Below are positions 48,842 through 56,857 of a stretch of DNA of 64,000 bases, in pieces. The translations under genes were made by a program, and so were the position numbers. Location: positions 248,001 to 312,000 of the forward strand of contig NZ_JAVRBG010000002.1 of assembly GCF_031845265.1 (NCBI RefSeq), in the 5' to 3' direction. How positions within the stretch are numbered: the stretch's first letter is position 1; every line of letters begins with the position of its first letter. A model generated the notes under the pieces. That model was given only the letters and a program-made list of their open reading frames with translations. It made no database searches and was not told the origin of the DNA. The DNA comes from Mesonia ostreae. GTDB lineage: Bacteria > Bacteroidota > Bacteroidia > Flavobacteriales > Flavobacteriaceae.

Positions 48842-50818
48842 ATGATGAAGATATTAAATTTAGGTCTTGGATTAATGATGGCAGCTTCTCTTTTTAGCTG
48901 TAATAATGGATCCGATAAAAATAAAAACAGTGGTAATGGTGCTTTGAGCAGCAATGCTGCAGAGCAGGTGTATGTGGCTCCTGGTGAGCACGATGATTAT
49001 TACGCTTTTATCTCTGGTGGTTACAGTGGTAACTTATTGGTATACGGGCTTCCTTCAGGGAGAATGTTTAAAGAGATTCCGGTTTTCAGTCAGTTTCCAA
49101 CTTCAGGTTATGGGTATTCAGAAGAAACCAAGCCTATGTTAAATACTTCTCACGGTTTTATTCCTTGGGGAGATGCACACCACCCTGATATTTCTCAAAC
49201 AGATGGAGTAATAGATGGGCGTTGGGTATTTATTAATGAAAATAACACTCCGCGTATTGCTCGTATAGATTTAGAAACTTTTGAAACCGTTGAAGTGATA
49301 GAAGTGCCAAATAGTGCAGGTAACCATAGTTCTTCTTTTGTTACAGAAAATACAGAATATGTAGTGGCAGGAACTCGTTTTTCGGTTCCCATACCACAAC
49401 AAGATATAAGTATTAAAGAGTACAAAGGAAAGTTTAAGGGGACTTTATCTTTTATAAAAGTAGATGAAGATTCTGGAAATATGGAGATCAAGTTTCAATT
49501 GATGATGCCAGGATTTAACTATGATTTATCACACCCAGGAAGAGGACAATCTCATGGTTGGTTCTTCTTTACCACTTATAATACGGAAGAAGCGAACTCC
49601 TTATTGGAAGTAAATGCTTCTCAAAACGATAAAGATTTTATCGCAGCGGTAAACTGGAAGAAAATTGAAGAATATGTGAATAATGGTGGAGGTGAAATGA
49701 TGCCAGCAGAATATGCGCACAACCTGTATGACCATAATACCCATACAGCAACTTCTACAATGAAGAAAGAAGTGCTTATGGTAAACCCTACAGAGGTTCC
49801 TGGAGCTGTATACTTTATGCCAACTCCAAAATCACCTCACGGGGTTGATGTTTCTCCAGATGGACAATACATTATTGGTAATGGTAAATTATCTGCTAAC
49901 CTTACCGTTCACTCGTTTCCAAAAATGCTAGAAGCAATTAAGAATGAGAAATTTGACGGCGAAGCTTATGGGATTCCAATTTTAGATTTTGAAGAAATCT
50001 TAGCAGGCGTTGTAGAGCAGGCAGGTTTAGGACCATTGCATAGTGAGTTTGATGATAAAGGAAATGCGTATACGACCTTCTTTATTTCTTCTGAAGTAGT
50101 AAAATGGAAATTAGATACTTGGGAAGTAGTAGATAGAAAACCAACTTATTACTCGCCTGGTCACTTAACGATTCCTGGAGGAAACTCACGTGATCCAGAT
50201 GGTAAATACATGTTTGTGATGAACAAGATTACCAAAGATCGTTATTTGCCCGTAGGTCCAGAGCTGGAGCATTCAGCACAATTGTATGATATTTCTGGTG
50301 ATAAAATGGAGTTGATTTCAGACTTTCCAACCCATGGGGAGCCTCACTACGCTGCTGCAATTAAGGCAGATAAAGTGGCACCAAAGTCTAAAAAATTCTA
50401 TAAACTAGCAGAAAACACGCATCCTTATGCTGCAAAAAATGAAGGTGAAACTAAGGTAGTTCGCGATGGTAATATAGTTCACGTGTATATGACGACTATT
50501 CGTAGCCACTTCTCACCAGATAATATAGAAGGAATCAAAGTGGGAGATAAAGTATATTTCCACATTACTAACTTAGAGCAAGATTTTGATGTACCTCACG
50601 GGTTCGCAATGATAGGACAGAATAACTCAGAATTGCTAATTATGCCAGGACAAACAAAAACAAGTGTTTGGGAGCCTACTAAAGTAGGAGTTTGGCCATT
50701 CTATTGTACAGATTTCTGTTCTGCACTTCACCAAGAGATGCAAGGATACATTCGCGTTTCTCCAAAAGATTCTGATATAGAATTAGATTGGTCTCTAGGG
50801 GACGATGCCGAAGAATAA
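48842..50818 (+). CDS. nosZ: Nitrous oxide reductase NosZ, clade II, lipoprotein form
   Basis: A 658-aa enzyme that reduces N2O to N2. The N-terminal beta-propeller carries His-rich CuZ segments (WGDAHHPDISQTDG, HPGRGQSHGW, DHNTHT, SPHGVDVSPDGQYI, HGEPHYA). The C-terminal cupredoxin domain has the CuA site YCTDFCSALHQEMQGY, with the pattern CxxxCxxxHxxM. There is no Tat motif. Instead the signal ends ASLFSC (Cys20), a lipobox, which agrees with the Sec-exported clade II type and predicts membrane anchoring. The start may be the first or second of two adjacent ATGs. Confidence 0.97.
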   Translation: MMKILNLGLGLMMAASLFSCNNGSDKNKNSGNGALSSNAAEQVYVAPGEHDDYYAFISGGYSGNLLVYGLPSGRMFKEIPVFSQFPTSGYGYSEETKPMLNTSHGFIPWGDAHHPDISQTDGVIDGRWVFINENNTPRIARIDLETFETVEVIEVPNSAGNHSSSFVTENTEYVVAGTRFSVPIPQQDISIKEYKGKFKGTLSFIKVDEDSGNMEIKFQLMMPGFNYDLSHPGRGQSHGWFFFTTYNTEEANSLLEVNASQNDKDFIAAVNWKKIEEYVNNGGGEMMPAEYAHNLYDHNTHTATSTMKKEVLMVNPTEVPGAVYFMPTPKSPHGVDVSPDGQYIIGNGKLSANLTVHSFPKMLEAIKNEKFDGEAYGIPILDFEEILAGVVEQAGLGPLHSEFDDKGNAYTTFFISSEVVKWKLDTWEVVDRKPTYYSPGHLTIPGGNSRDPDGKYMFVMNKITKDRYLPVGPELEHSAQLYDISGDKMELISDFPTHGEPHYAAAIKADKVAPKSKKFYKLAENTHPYAAKNEGETKVVRDGNIVHVYMTTIRSHFSPDNIEGIKVGDKVYFHITNLEQDFDVPHGFAMIGQNNSELLIMPGQTKTSVWEPTKVGVWPFYCTDFCSALHQEMQGYIRVSPKDSDIELDWSLGDDAEE

Positions 50819-50852
50819 GAATTGTTATTTGATTGATTGATTTTTTCAAACG

Positions 50853-50890
50853 GCGGGGATTGTCCTATCTCGACAGTCCCCGCTTTTTTA
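50853..50890 (+). terminator. Terminator between nosZ and the downstream nos genes
   Basis: GCGGGGATTGTC (50853-50864) pairs with GACAGTCCCCGC (50872-50883), with one G-T pair, followed by seven Ts. It would end most transcripts after nosZ and leave accessory genes at a lower level unless they have their own promoter. Confidence 0.88.
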
Positions 50891-50951
50891 GTACCAGTTT
50901 ATTGGTCACATTTTAATGGCTAATAGATAAAATTTCCAAAAACACTTTATT

Positions 50952-51560
50952 ATGAAAGCAGCTAGCGCTATAATGATTATTGGTTCTGCTCTATTGCTAA
51001 GTTTATTTATTTATCCGCTTTGGACGGTAGAATTAGAAGCTCCACAATATCCAGATGGGTTAGGAATGCATATTCACCTTGACGGTCTTGTAGGATTTAC
51101 CGAATATGATTTGCAAAATATAGATGGATTAAACCATTATATTGGAATGCAGAAATTACCCTTACCAGAAAATATGTGGGAATTTAGAACATTCCCCGCA
51201 GTTGTTGGATTTATGGCAGGTTTAGGAATATTTATAGGATTCTTAGGTTTGTTTAATGTAGTTTCCTACAAATGGTTTTTAGGTTGGTTAATTTTAATGT
51301 CTATACTAGGAGTCTTAGGAATGTATGACTTCAATTCTTGGTTAATAGATTATGGAACCAATCTAGATCCTAAAGCTATTATTAAAGTTACCGATAAAGA
51401 GGGCAATCCATTTAGTTATAAACCACCTTTATTAGGATCAAGAGATATCCTTAACTTTACAGCCAATTCATATCCTGCATTAGGAGGTATTTTATTAACT
51501 GTAGGAATGTTTTTAACTTTTGTAGCGTACTTGATTGGATTAAAAACAGCAAAAAAATGA
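50952..51560 (+). CDS. Four-TM membrane protein of the nos cluster (NosB position)
   Basis: A 202-aa protein with four transmembrane helices, at about residues 5-24, 78-100, 105-125 and 177-198. The first loop (residues 25-75) is acidic and periplasmic, containing MHIHLDGLVGFTEYDLQ. Clade II nos clusters often have a four-TM protein called NosB next to nosZ. This gene takes that position, but I can only assign it by context and topology. It overlaps nosL by four bases. Confidence 0.7.
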   Translation: MKAASAIMIIGSALLLSLFIYPLWTVELEAPQYPDGLGMHIHLDGLVGFTEYDLQNIDGLNHYIGMQKLPLPENMWEFRTFPAVVGFMAGLGIFIGFLGLFNVVSYKWFLGWLILMSILGVLGMYDFNSWLIDYGTNLDPKAIIKVTDKEGNPFSYKPPLLGSRDILNFTANSYPALGGILLTVGMFLTFVAYLIGLKTAKK

Positions 51561-51988
51561 AAAATTTAAGTGCTTTAGTTGTCTTAATACTCACTTTAGT
51601 AAGTTGCAGTATGGAAAAGCAACCTATTGCTTATGGAGAAGACAGTTGCGATTTTTGTAAAATGACCATCGTAGATCAAATTCACGGTGCCGAGCTTATT
51701 ACAGATAAAGGGAAAGTGTATAAATTTGATGCCTTAGAATGTATGCTCAATTTTGAAGCCGATATGGATAAAGAAAAAGTTGGGCAATTCTATACAAACC
51801 ACTTTCTAAACCCTGGCGAACTGATTAGGGCAGAGGAAGCAAGTTTTTTAATTACTGAAAACATCCCTAGCCCAATGGGTGAATTCATTACCGCATTTCC
51901 TTCACAAAAAGAGGCAGAAAAAGTACAAGCCGAAAAAGACGGAGAGATTTACAATTGGGAAGCACTCATAAAACAGCAAAATCACTAA
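51557..51988 (+). CDS. nosL: NosL copper-binding lipoprotein
   Basis: A 143-aa NosL protein: lipobox LVSC (Cys17), then the copper motif EDSCDFCKMTIVD with the conserved CxxCxM arrangement. FDALECMLNFE follows, and then NPGELIRAEEASFLITENIP with a Met in PSPMGEF. NosL delivers Cu(I) for the CuZ site of NosZ. It overlaps the gene before it by four bases (ATGA), so it is translationally coupled. Confidence 0.95.
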   Translation: MKNLSALVVLILTLVSCSMEKQPIAYGEDSCDFCKMTIVDQIHGAELITDKGKVYKFDALECMLNFEADMDKEKVGQFYTNHFLNPGELIRAEEASFLITENIPSPMGEFITAFPSQKEAEKVQAEKDGEIYNWEALIKQQNH

Positions 51989-52018
51989 AAACTTAAGCGC
52001 CTAAAAGCATTTTTTAAT

Positions 52019-53266
52019 ATGATCTTCCGGCTATCTACTTTATTTTTTCTATTCTTTTTTTTCCTTTACGGATTTAATTCCGCGGAAGCGCAAATTATAG
52101 TTTGTGATTCATGTGAAATTTCTAGTATAAAAGCAGCTGTAGAAGCCGCTACACCAAAAGATACGATTTTAATAAAAGCAGGAACTTATAAGGAAAATTC
52201 TATTATTATTGATAAACCATTGACACTACTAGGTGAAAATTTGCCTACTCTAGATGGAGAAAATAAAGGCGATATTATTCAAATTTTTGCTGATGATGTC
52301 ACTGTAGACGGACTTAAATTAATTAATGTAGGCTCTAGTTATACAGAGGATTTTGCGGCAATTAGAGTAAGTAGAGCAAAAAATTTTGTGATTCAGAATT
52401 TAGAATTGCGTAAAATTTTCTTCGGAATTTATTTAGAAAAATCTAGAGAAGGTATTGTACGTAACAATAAGATTATGGGCGATGCTGTTTCTGAACATAA
52501 TTCGGGAAATGGAATACAATTGTGGTATTCTAAAAAAATAGAGATTACCAATAATTCCATTCAAAAAGTGCGCGATGGCATTTATCTAGAATTTGCCGAT
52601 GACTGTAAGATTACAAAAAATTTAAGTAAAGATAATTTACGCTACGGATTGCATTTTATGTTTTCTAACGATGACGTGTACAACGATAATATTTTTGAAA
52701 ATAATGGTGCCGGAGTTGCCGTGATGTTTTCAAAACGAATTCATATGAAACGGAATAAATTTCAGTACAATTGGGGAACAGCAGCTTACGGATTACTACT
52801 GAAAGAAATAAATGATGCCGAAATCGCTAATAATACTTTTGAAGAAAATACCACCGGAATCAATGTAGAAGGTTCTAACCGAATCAACTATACAGGAAAT
52901 ACGTTTAAAAATAATGGCTGGGCGGTAAAGGTGAAAGGGGCTTGTTATAACAATGTTTTTATCAATAATAACTTCCTTTACAATTCATTTGATGTAAGCT
53001 ACAACGCTCGTTTAAACGACAATAAATTTTATCAAAATTTTTGGAGTGAGTATACTGGCTATGATTTAGATGAGGATGGCTTTGGTGATGTCCCTTATCG
53101 ACCTGTGAAACTTTTTAGTTATATCGTGAATAGAACGCCAGAAACCATAATTCTTATGCGTAGTCTTTTTGTAGATATTATAGATTTTTCTGAGAAAGTT
53201 TCTCCGGTTTTTACACCAGATAATTTATTAGATGAAGCCCCATTAATGAAAAAGTACTCATGGTAA
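52019..53266 (+). CDS. nosD: NosD periplasmic copper-site assembly protein
   Basis: A 415-aa right-handed beta-helix protein. The signal peptide ends NSAEAQ, here encoded by a shortened copy of the 16-bp palindrome. Repeats of the parallel beta-helix (NDDVYNDNIFENNGAGVAVM, NYTGNTFKNNGWAVKVKGAC) and a final YDLDEDGFGDVPYRP are typical of NosD. It works with the NosFY transporter in building the CuZ sulfide centre. It overlaps nosF by seven bases. Confidence 0.95.
   Translation: MIFRLSTLFFLFFFFLYGFNSAEAQIIVCDSCEISSIKAAVEAATPKDTILIKAGTYKENSIIIDKPLTLLGENLPTLDGENKGDIIQIFADDVTVDGLKLINVGSSYTEDFAAIRVSRAKNFVIQNLELRKIFFGIYLEKSREGIVRNNKIMGDAVSEHNSGNGIQLWYSKKIEITNNSIQKVRDGIYLEFADDCKITKNLSKDNLRYGLHFMFSNDDVYNDNIFENNGAGVAVMFSKRIHMKRNKFQYNWGTAAYGLLLKEINDAEIANNTFEENTTGINVEGSNRINYTGNTFKNNGWAVKVKGACYNNVFINNNFLYNSFDVSYNARLNDNKFYQNFWSEYTGYDLDEDGFGDVPYRPVKLFSYIVNRTPETIILMRSLFVDIIDFSEKVSPVFTPDNLLDEAPLMKKYSW
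52078..52090. repeat. Truncated palindrome TTCCGCGGAAGCG, copy 5
   Basis: A shortened copy at the signal-peptide cleavage site of NosD, read as SAEA. The frame is the same as in the barrel and TPM signal peptides. Confidence 0.8.
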
Positions 53267-53967
53267 AATTAGAGAATATACATAAAAAGTTTGGCAAGAA
53301 TGAAGTTCTAAAGGGAGTAGATTTAGAAATTCCTAAGAACGGAATCTTTGCTATTCTAGGCCCAAATGGTTCGGGGAAAACTACTTTAATTAAATCCATA
53401 TTAGGAATGGTGGTTCCAGATAAGGGAAAGATTTATATAGATGGTAAACAAACTCACTCCAGTGGTCTTTATCGAAAAAACATTGATTATTTGCCTCAAA
53501 TAGCTAATTTCCCGAGCAATCTAGGAGTGAAAGAGCTTATTCAAATGATTCAAGATTTAAGAGGAGGTAGTGCCAACTCAGATCATCTAATTGAATTATT
53601 TCAGTTAGAACCTTTTTTAGATAAAAAATTGAGCAACCTTTCAGGAGGAACAAAACAGAAAGTAAATCTAGTACTTACATTTATGTTTGACAGTCAGTTG
53701 GTGATTTTAGACGAACCTACTACTGGTTTAGATCCTATCGCTTTATTGCATTTAAAAGAATTGATTCAGCAAGAAAAAGAGAAAGGAAAAACCGTTTTGG
53801 TAACCTCTCACATTATGAGTTTTGTAGAAGAAGTTTCAGATGAAATTGTTTTTATTTTAGAGGGAAAAATTTACTTCAAAGGAAATATAACGCAGTTGAG
53901 AGAAAAAACGGGAGAACAAGATTTTGAACGTGCTATTGCTCACCTTTTAAAGAAAAGCCATGCTTAA
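53260..53967 (+). CDS. nosF: NosF ABC transporter ATPase
   Basis: A 235-aa ATPase of the NosDFY system. Walker A is GPNGSGKTTL near residue 34, the Q-loop is YLPQIANFPSNLGVKEL, the signature is LSGGTKQKV, and Walker B is LVILDEPTTGLDP, with the switch His in TSHIMSF. It powers the NosY permease. Delivery of a sulfur species to the NosZ copper site is the established role of the family. It overlaps nosD by seven and nosY by eight bases. Confidence 0.95.
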   Translation: MVKLENIHKKFGKNEVLKGVDLEIPKNGIFAILGPNGSGKTTLIKSILGMVVPDKGKIYIDGKQTHSSGLYRKNIDYLPQIANFPSNLGVKELIQMIQDLRGGSANSDHLIELFQLEPFLDKKLSNLSGGTKQKVNLVLTFMFDSQLVILDEPTTGLDPIALLHLKELIQQEKEKGKTVLVTSHIMSFVEEVSDEIVFILEGKIYFKGNITQLREKTGEQDFERAIAHLLKKSHA

Positions 53968-54742
53968 AATATTAAAATATAGTTTTTTTGATTTAATACG
54001 AAGTAGATGGAGCTACGTTTATCTTCTATTTTATCTGCTGTTGGGTTTTGTATTGTTGTTTTTAAATGAAGACTTATCTAAAGCAGTGATTACATTAATG
54101 AATGTAATTATCATTTTAGTGCCGCTTATCGGGACTATTTTCGGAGTTATGTATTATTACGACTCCAAAGAATTTACAGAATTATTATTGGCGCAGCCAG
54201 TAAAACGATCATCCATATTTATTGGGCAATACCTAGGCGTTTCTTTATCATTAGTAATGAGTTTGGTTTTAGGTCTAGGTTTGCCTTTTGTTTTTTATGG
54301 GTTGTTTGAGTCTGCTGCCATTTGGGATTTTAGTTTATTACTGGTGACTGGCTCTATGCTTACCTTTATATTTACTGCCTTAGCGTTTAATATCGCTTTG
54401 TACAATGAGAATAAAATTAAAGGCTTTAGCTATGCCATTCTTATGTGGTTGTTTTTAGCAGTAATCTATGATGGTTTATTTTTAATGTCTCTTATTGTAT
54501 TTGAAACCTATCCTTTAGATAAATTTACGCTGATTGCAACGGTTTTCAATCCTATAGATTTATCCCGGATTTTAATTTTACTTAAACTAGATATCGCTGC
54601 TTTGTTGGGATATACCGGAGCTATTTTTCAAAAGTTTTTTGGTACCAATATGGGCTTGTTCTTAGCTTTGGGATCTTTAATGATTTGGATACTTCTTCCC
54701 GTATTAAATATTTATAGAAAAGCTAAAAAGAAAGATTTTTAA
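53960..54742 (+). CDS. nosY: NosY ABC transporter permease
   Basis: A 260-aa permease with six transmembrane segments (from WSYVYLLFYLLLGFVLLFL to a last one near SLMIWILLPVLNIY). It fits the ABC-2 type permease pattern, with DSKEFTELLLAQPVKRSSIF as a cytoplasmic coupling region near residue 75. It forms a complex with NosF and contacts NosD in the periplasm. It closes the overlapping nosL-D-F-Y block. Confidence 0.92.
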   Translation: MLKILKYSFFDLIRSRWSYVYLLFYLLLGFVLLFLNEDLSKAVITLMNVIIILVPLIGTIFGVMYYYDSKEFTELLLAQPVKRSSIFIGQYLGVSLSLVMSLVLGLGLPFVFYGLFESAAIWDFSLLLVTGSMLTFIFTALAFNIALYNENKIKGFSYAILMWLFLAVIYDGLFLMSLIVFETYPLDKFTLIATVFNPIDLSRILILLKLDIAALLGYTGAIFQKFFGTNMGLFLALGSLMIWILLPVLNIYRKAKKKDF

Positions 54743-54971
54743 ATTAGAGAACGCTTGTAACTAGGCAGAATTTAATCTGAATTAATTGCCTTTTTAACTT
54801 TAGCTCTTTTCACATTCTATAAAAATTGCTGAAAAATTCTTTGATATAAGAAAATTTCTTGTGAGCCATTGGGGCTTGTGTTAAGTTTTGGTACCTTAGT
54901 CTTATAGATGATATAGCAGTATTGAATAATCTAGAATATTCATAAACAAAGATTTTAAGCTTCAAAATGAC

Positions 54972-56195
54972 ATGTTAAGTACCAAAAAACAAACTTTAAT
55001 TGTTCTTAGTCTTTTTTTTTTAGCGGCATTAGCAGGGCTATTTTTACGGTATTTGAATGTGAATCCGTTAGAGGAAATTAATTTTAGATACTTCGTTCAT
55101 ACACACTCTCACGTAGCTTTGTTAGGGTGGATTCATTTAAGCTTAATGCTCCTTATTAATAAGCTAGTCCTAAAAAAGTATGTTCCGCTCCGGGTGTATT
55201 CTCGCTTATTTTACGCCACCTTATTTTCGGTAGTTGGAATGCTGCTCAGCTTTCCTTTTCAAGGATATGCAGCCATATCTATAGGTTTCTCTACCTTATT
55301 CATTTTGATAAGTTATGTTTTTTATTGGGCGTTTATTCACTATATACCTAAAGAAGAACGACAAACTTCTGGTTTAAAATGTATTCGCTATGCACTTGTT
55401 TATATGGTGCTATCAAGTTTGGGAACATGGGCTATTGGTGCAGTAATGTCTACTCTAGGGCCAACTTCAGATTGGTATAGAATCTCCATTTATTTTTATT
55501 TGCATTTTCAATACAATGGCTGGATGATTTTATCTTTAGTTGGTTTAATACTATTGATTTTTGAAAACCAGGATATTTATTTCGGGAAACGCAATTTTAG
55601 TCGGTTTTTGCTAACTTTTCACTTCGGAATAGTGCTAAGCTTTTTTATCTCAGTATTGTTTACCAATCCGCCAGATATATTTTATTTGTTAGCAGTGATT
55701 GGAGCGGCATTACAATTGATGTCTTTTAATTTCCTCTTTACTTTCTTCCGAAAAATCAAATGGATTCTCCTACAAAAATTCACCCGATTACAACGCAACC
55801 TCTTCCGCTGGTTTGTGGTATTGCTGGCCAGTAAATTAATCATGCAATTTTTGGCTGGCTTTCCACAAATCGCACCTTGGATCACGCAATATAAAAACTT
55901 AAGCATAGGTTTTTTACATTGGGTATTTTTAGGAGTCACCTGTATAGGTTTATTTTTAGTGCTAGACTTTATAGGAATGTTTAAAATTAATCTCTTACAA
56001 TTTAGCTTATACGTCGTGGCTTTTTTAGGAACAGAAATATTAATTTTCTTAAAACCCTTATCAAACATATTTGACCTCCCTCTTCCTAATAATTACAACT
56101 GGTGGCTTTTTTATGCAAGTCTACTCTTAGTCTTAGTGATAGGAAGTATGTGGTTCAGGCAGATTCAGCTAAGCATAAAAAAAGACCGCCCGTAG
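54972..56195 (+). CDS. Multi-TM membrane protein resembling heme-copper oxidase subunit I or NnrS
   Basis: A 407-aa protein with eleven to twelve hydrophobic helices and no N-terminal extension. Two His-bearing stretches stand out: FVHTHSHVALLGWIHLSLML at about residues 42-61 and YFYLHFQYNGWM at about 176-187. Spaced His residues in early and middle helices resemble haem ligation in NorB/CcoN-like or NnrS proteins. This is an inference from pattern. Full oxidase metal ligands are not all evident. It lies 229 bases after nosY, so it is perhaps part of the nitrogen-oxide regulon. The stop codon lies inside the following terminator. Confidence 0.6.
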   Translation: MLSTKKQTLIVLSLFFLAALAGLFLRYLNVNPLEEINFRYFVHTHSHVALLGWIHLSLMLLINKLVLKKYVPLRVYSRLFYATLFSVVGMLLSFPFQGYAAISIGFSTLFILISYVFYWAFIHYIPKEERQTSGLKCIRYALVYMVLSSLGTWAIGAVMSTLGPTSDWYRISIYFYLHFQYNGWMILSLVGLILLIFENQDIYFGKRNFSRFLLTFHFGIVLSFFISVLFTNPPDIFYLLAVIGAALQLMSFNFLFTFFRKIKWILLQKFTRLQRNLFRWFVVLLASKLIMQFLAGFPQIAPWITQYKNLSIGFLHWVFLGVTCIGLFLVLDFIGMFKINLLQFSLYVVAFLGTEILIFLKPLSNIFDLPLPNNYNWWLFYASLLLVLVIGSMWFRQIQLSIKKDRP

Positions 56196-56206
56196 GCAGT
56201 CTTTCG
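56180..56206. terminator. Terminator overlapping the stop codon
   Basis: AAAGACCGCC (56181-56190) pairs with GGCAGTCTTT (56195-56204) with one mismatch. The loop contains the TAG of the preceding gene. A-rich and T-rich flanks allow it to work both ways for the convergent DUF4136 gene. Confidence 0.7.
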
Positions 56207-56210
56207 TAGT

Positions 56211-56753
56211 TTATTTCTTGTCCTTATTTGGCGGATATTTTTTCATAACCTCCATAACGATTTCATTTATACGCTCAATTTTTGCTTCGCGTTCTTGAGA
56301 GAGAACCCCAGTTCCCATTCCTTGCCATACCAGCTCTTTCTTTTCTGCATCAATAAAATCTATATATAAAGTTCCTTCCGTAGAAGTGCTTACAGTTTCT
56401 CTTCCCATTCCTCCGTAATAATAAGGCGTCCATCCGTAGCTATATCCAAAGTTATTTCTGTAAATATCTACGTTGGTATTCGTTTTGGTAAAAATACTCA
56501 CCAATAAACTGGGATTAGTAGATTTTACGAGCCCCTTTTGGGTAAGTTCCGCTTCAATAGCTCTTAAGATTCTCTTTTTATCTAAGTCAGATATTTCTGC
56601 TTTATCAATTCCTGGCTTATAAAAAGCAAACGATTGATATTTATTAAAATCTACCGCCTCGTCGTAATCTGTCGCTACTTTTACACTACTGCAGGAAGTA
56701 ACGAATAAAGTAACAAAGGTTAATACCGGAATTAAAAGTTGAAATCTTCTCAT
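56211..56753 (-). CDS. DUF4136 lipoprotein
   Basis: A 180-aa lipoprotein with lipobox VTSC (Cys21) and a DUF4136 domain. The domain shows ATDYDEAVDFNKYQSFAFYK at the start, a Gly/Tyr-rich middle (NNFGYSYGWTPYYYGGMG) and ending strands with LYIDFIDAEKKELVWQGMGT. The family is envelope-located and of unknown function. It is convergent with the membrane protein gene before it and shares its terminator. Confidence 0.92.
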   Translation of the reverse strand: MRRFQLLIPVLTFVTLFVTSCSSVKVATDYDEAVDFNKYQSFAFYKPGIDKAEISDLDKKRILRAIEAELTQKGLVKSTNPSLLVSIFTKTNTNVDIYRNNFGYSYGWTPYYYGGMGRETVSTSTEGTLYIDFIDAEKKELVWQGMGTGVLSQEREAKIERINEIVMEVMKKYPPNKDKK

Positions 56754-56768
56754 AGCATTTTATTTTTA

Positions 56769-56855
56769 GGGCGTTCGGGCGGGCTTTCGCGAGTCGCTTT
56801 TTGGTTTAGAAAAAAAACCAAAAGAGCTTCAACAAATCGCTCAATCCCTAACGCA
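56769..56855. repeat. Dispersed spacer repeat, GGGCGTTC...CAATCCCTAACGC type, copy 3
   Basis: GGGCGTTCGGGCGGGCTTTC opens it and TCAATCCCTAACGC closes it. The centre TTTTTGGTTTAG...AAACCAAAA folds into a hairpin. It ends two bases before the hutU stop codon. Confidence 0.75.
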
Positions 56856-56857
56856 AA

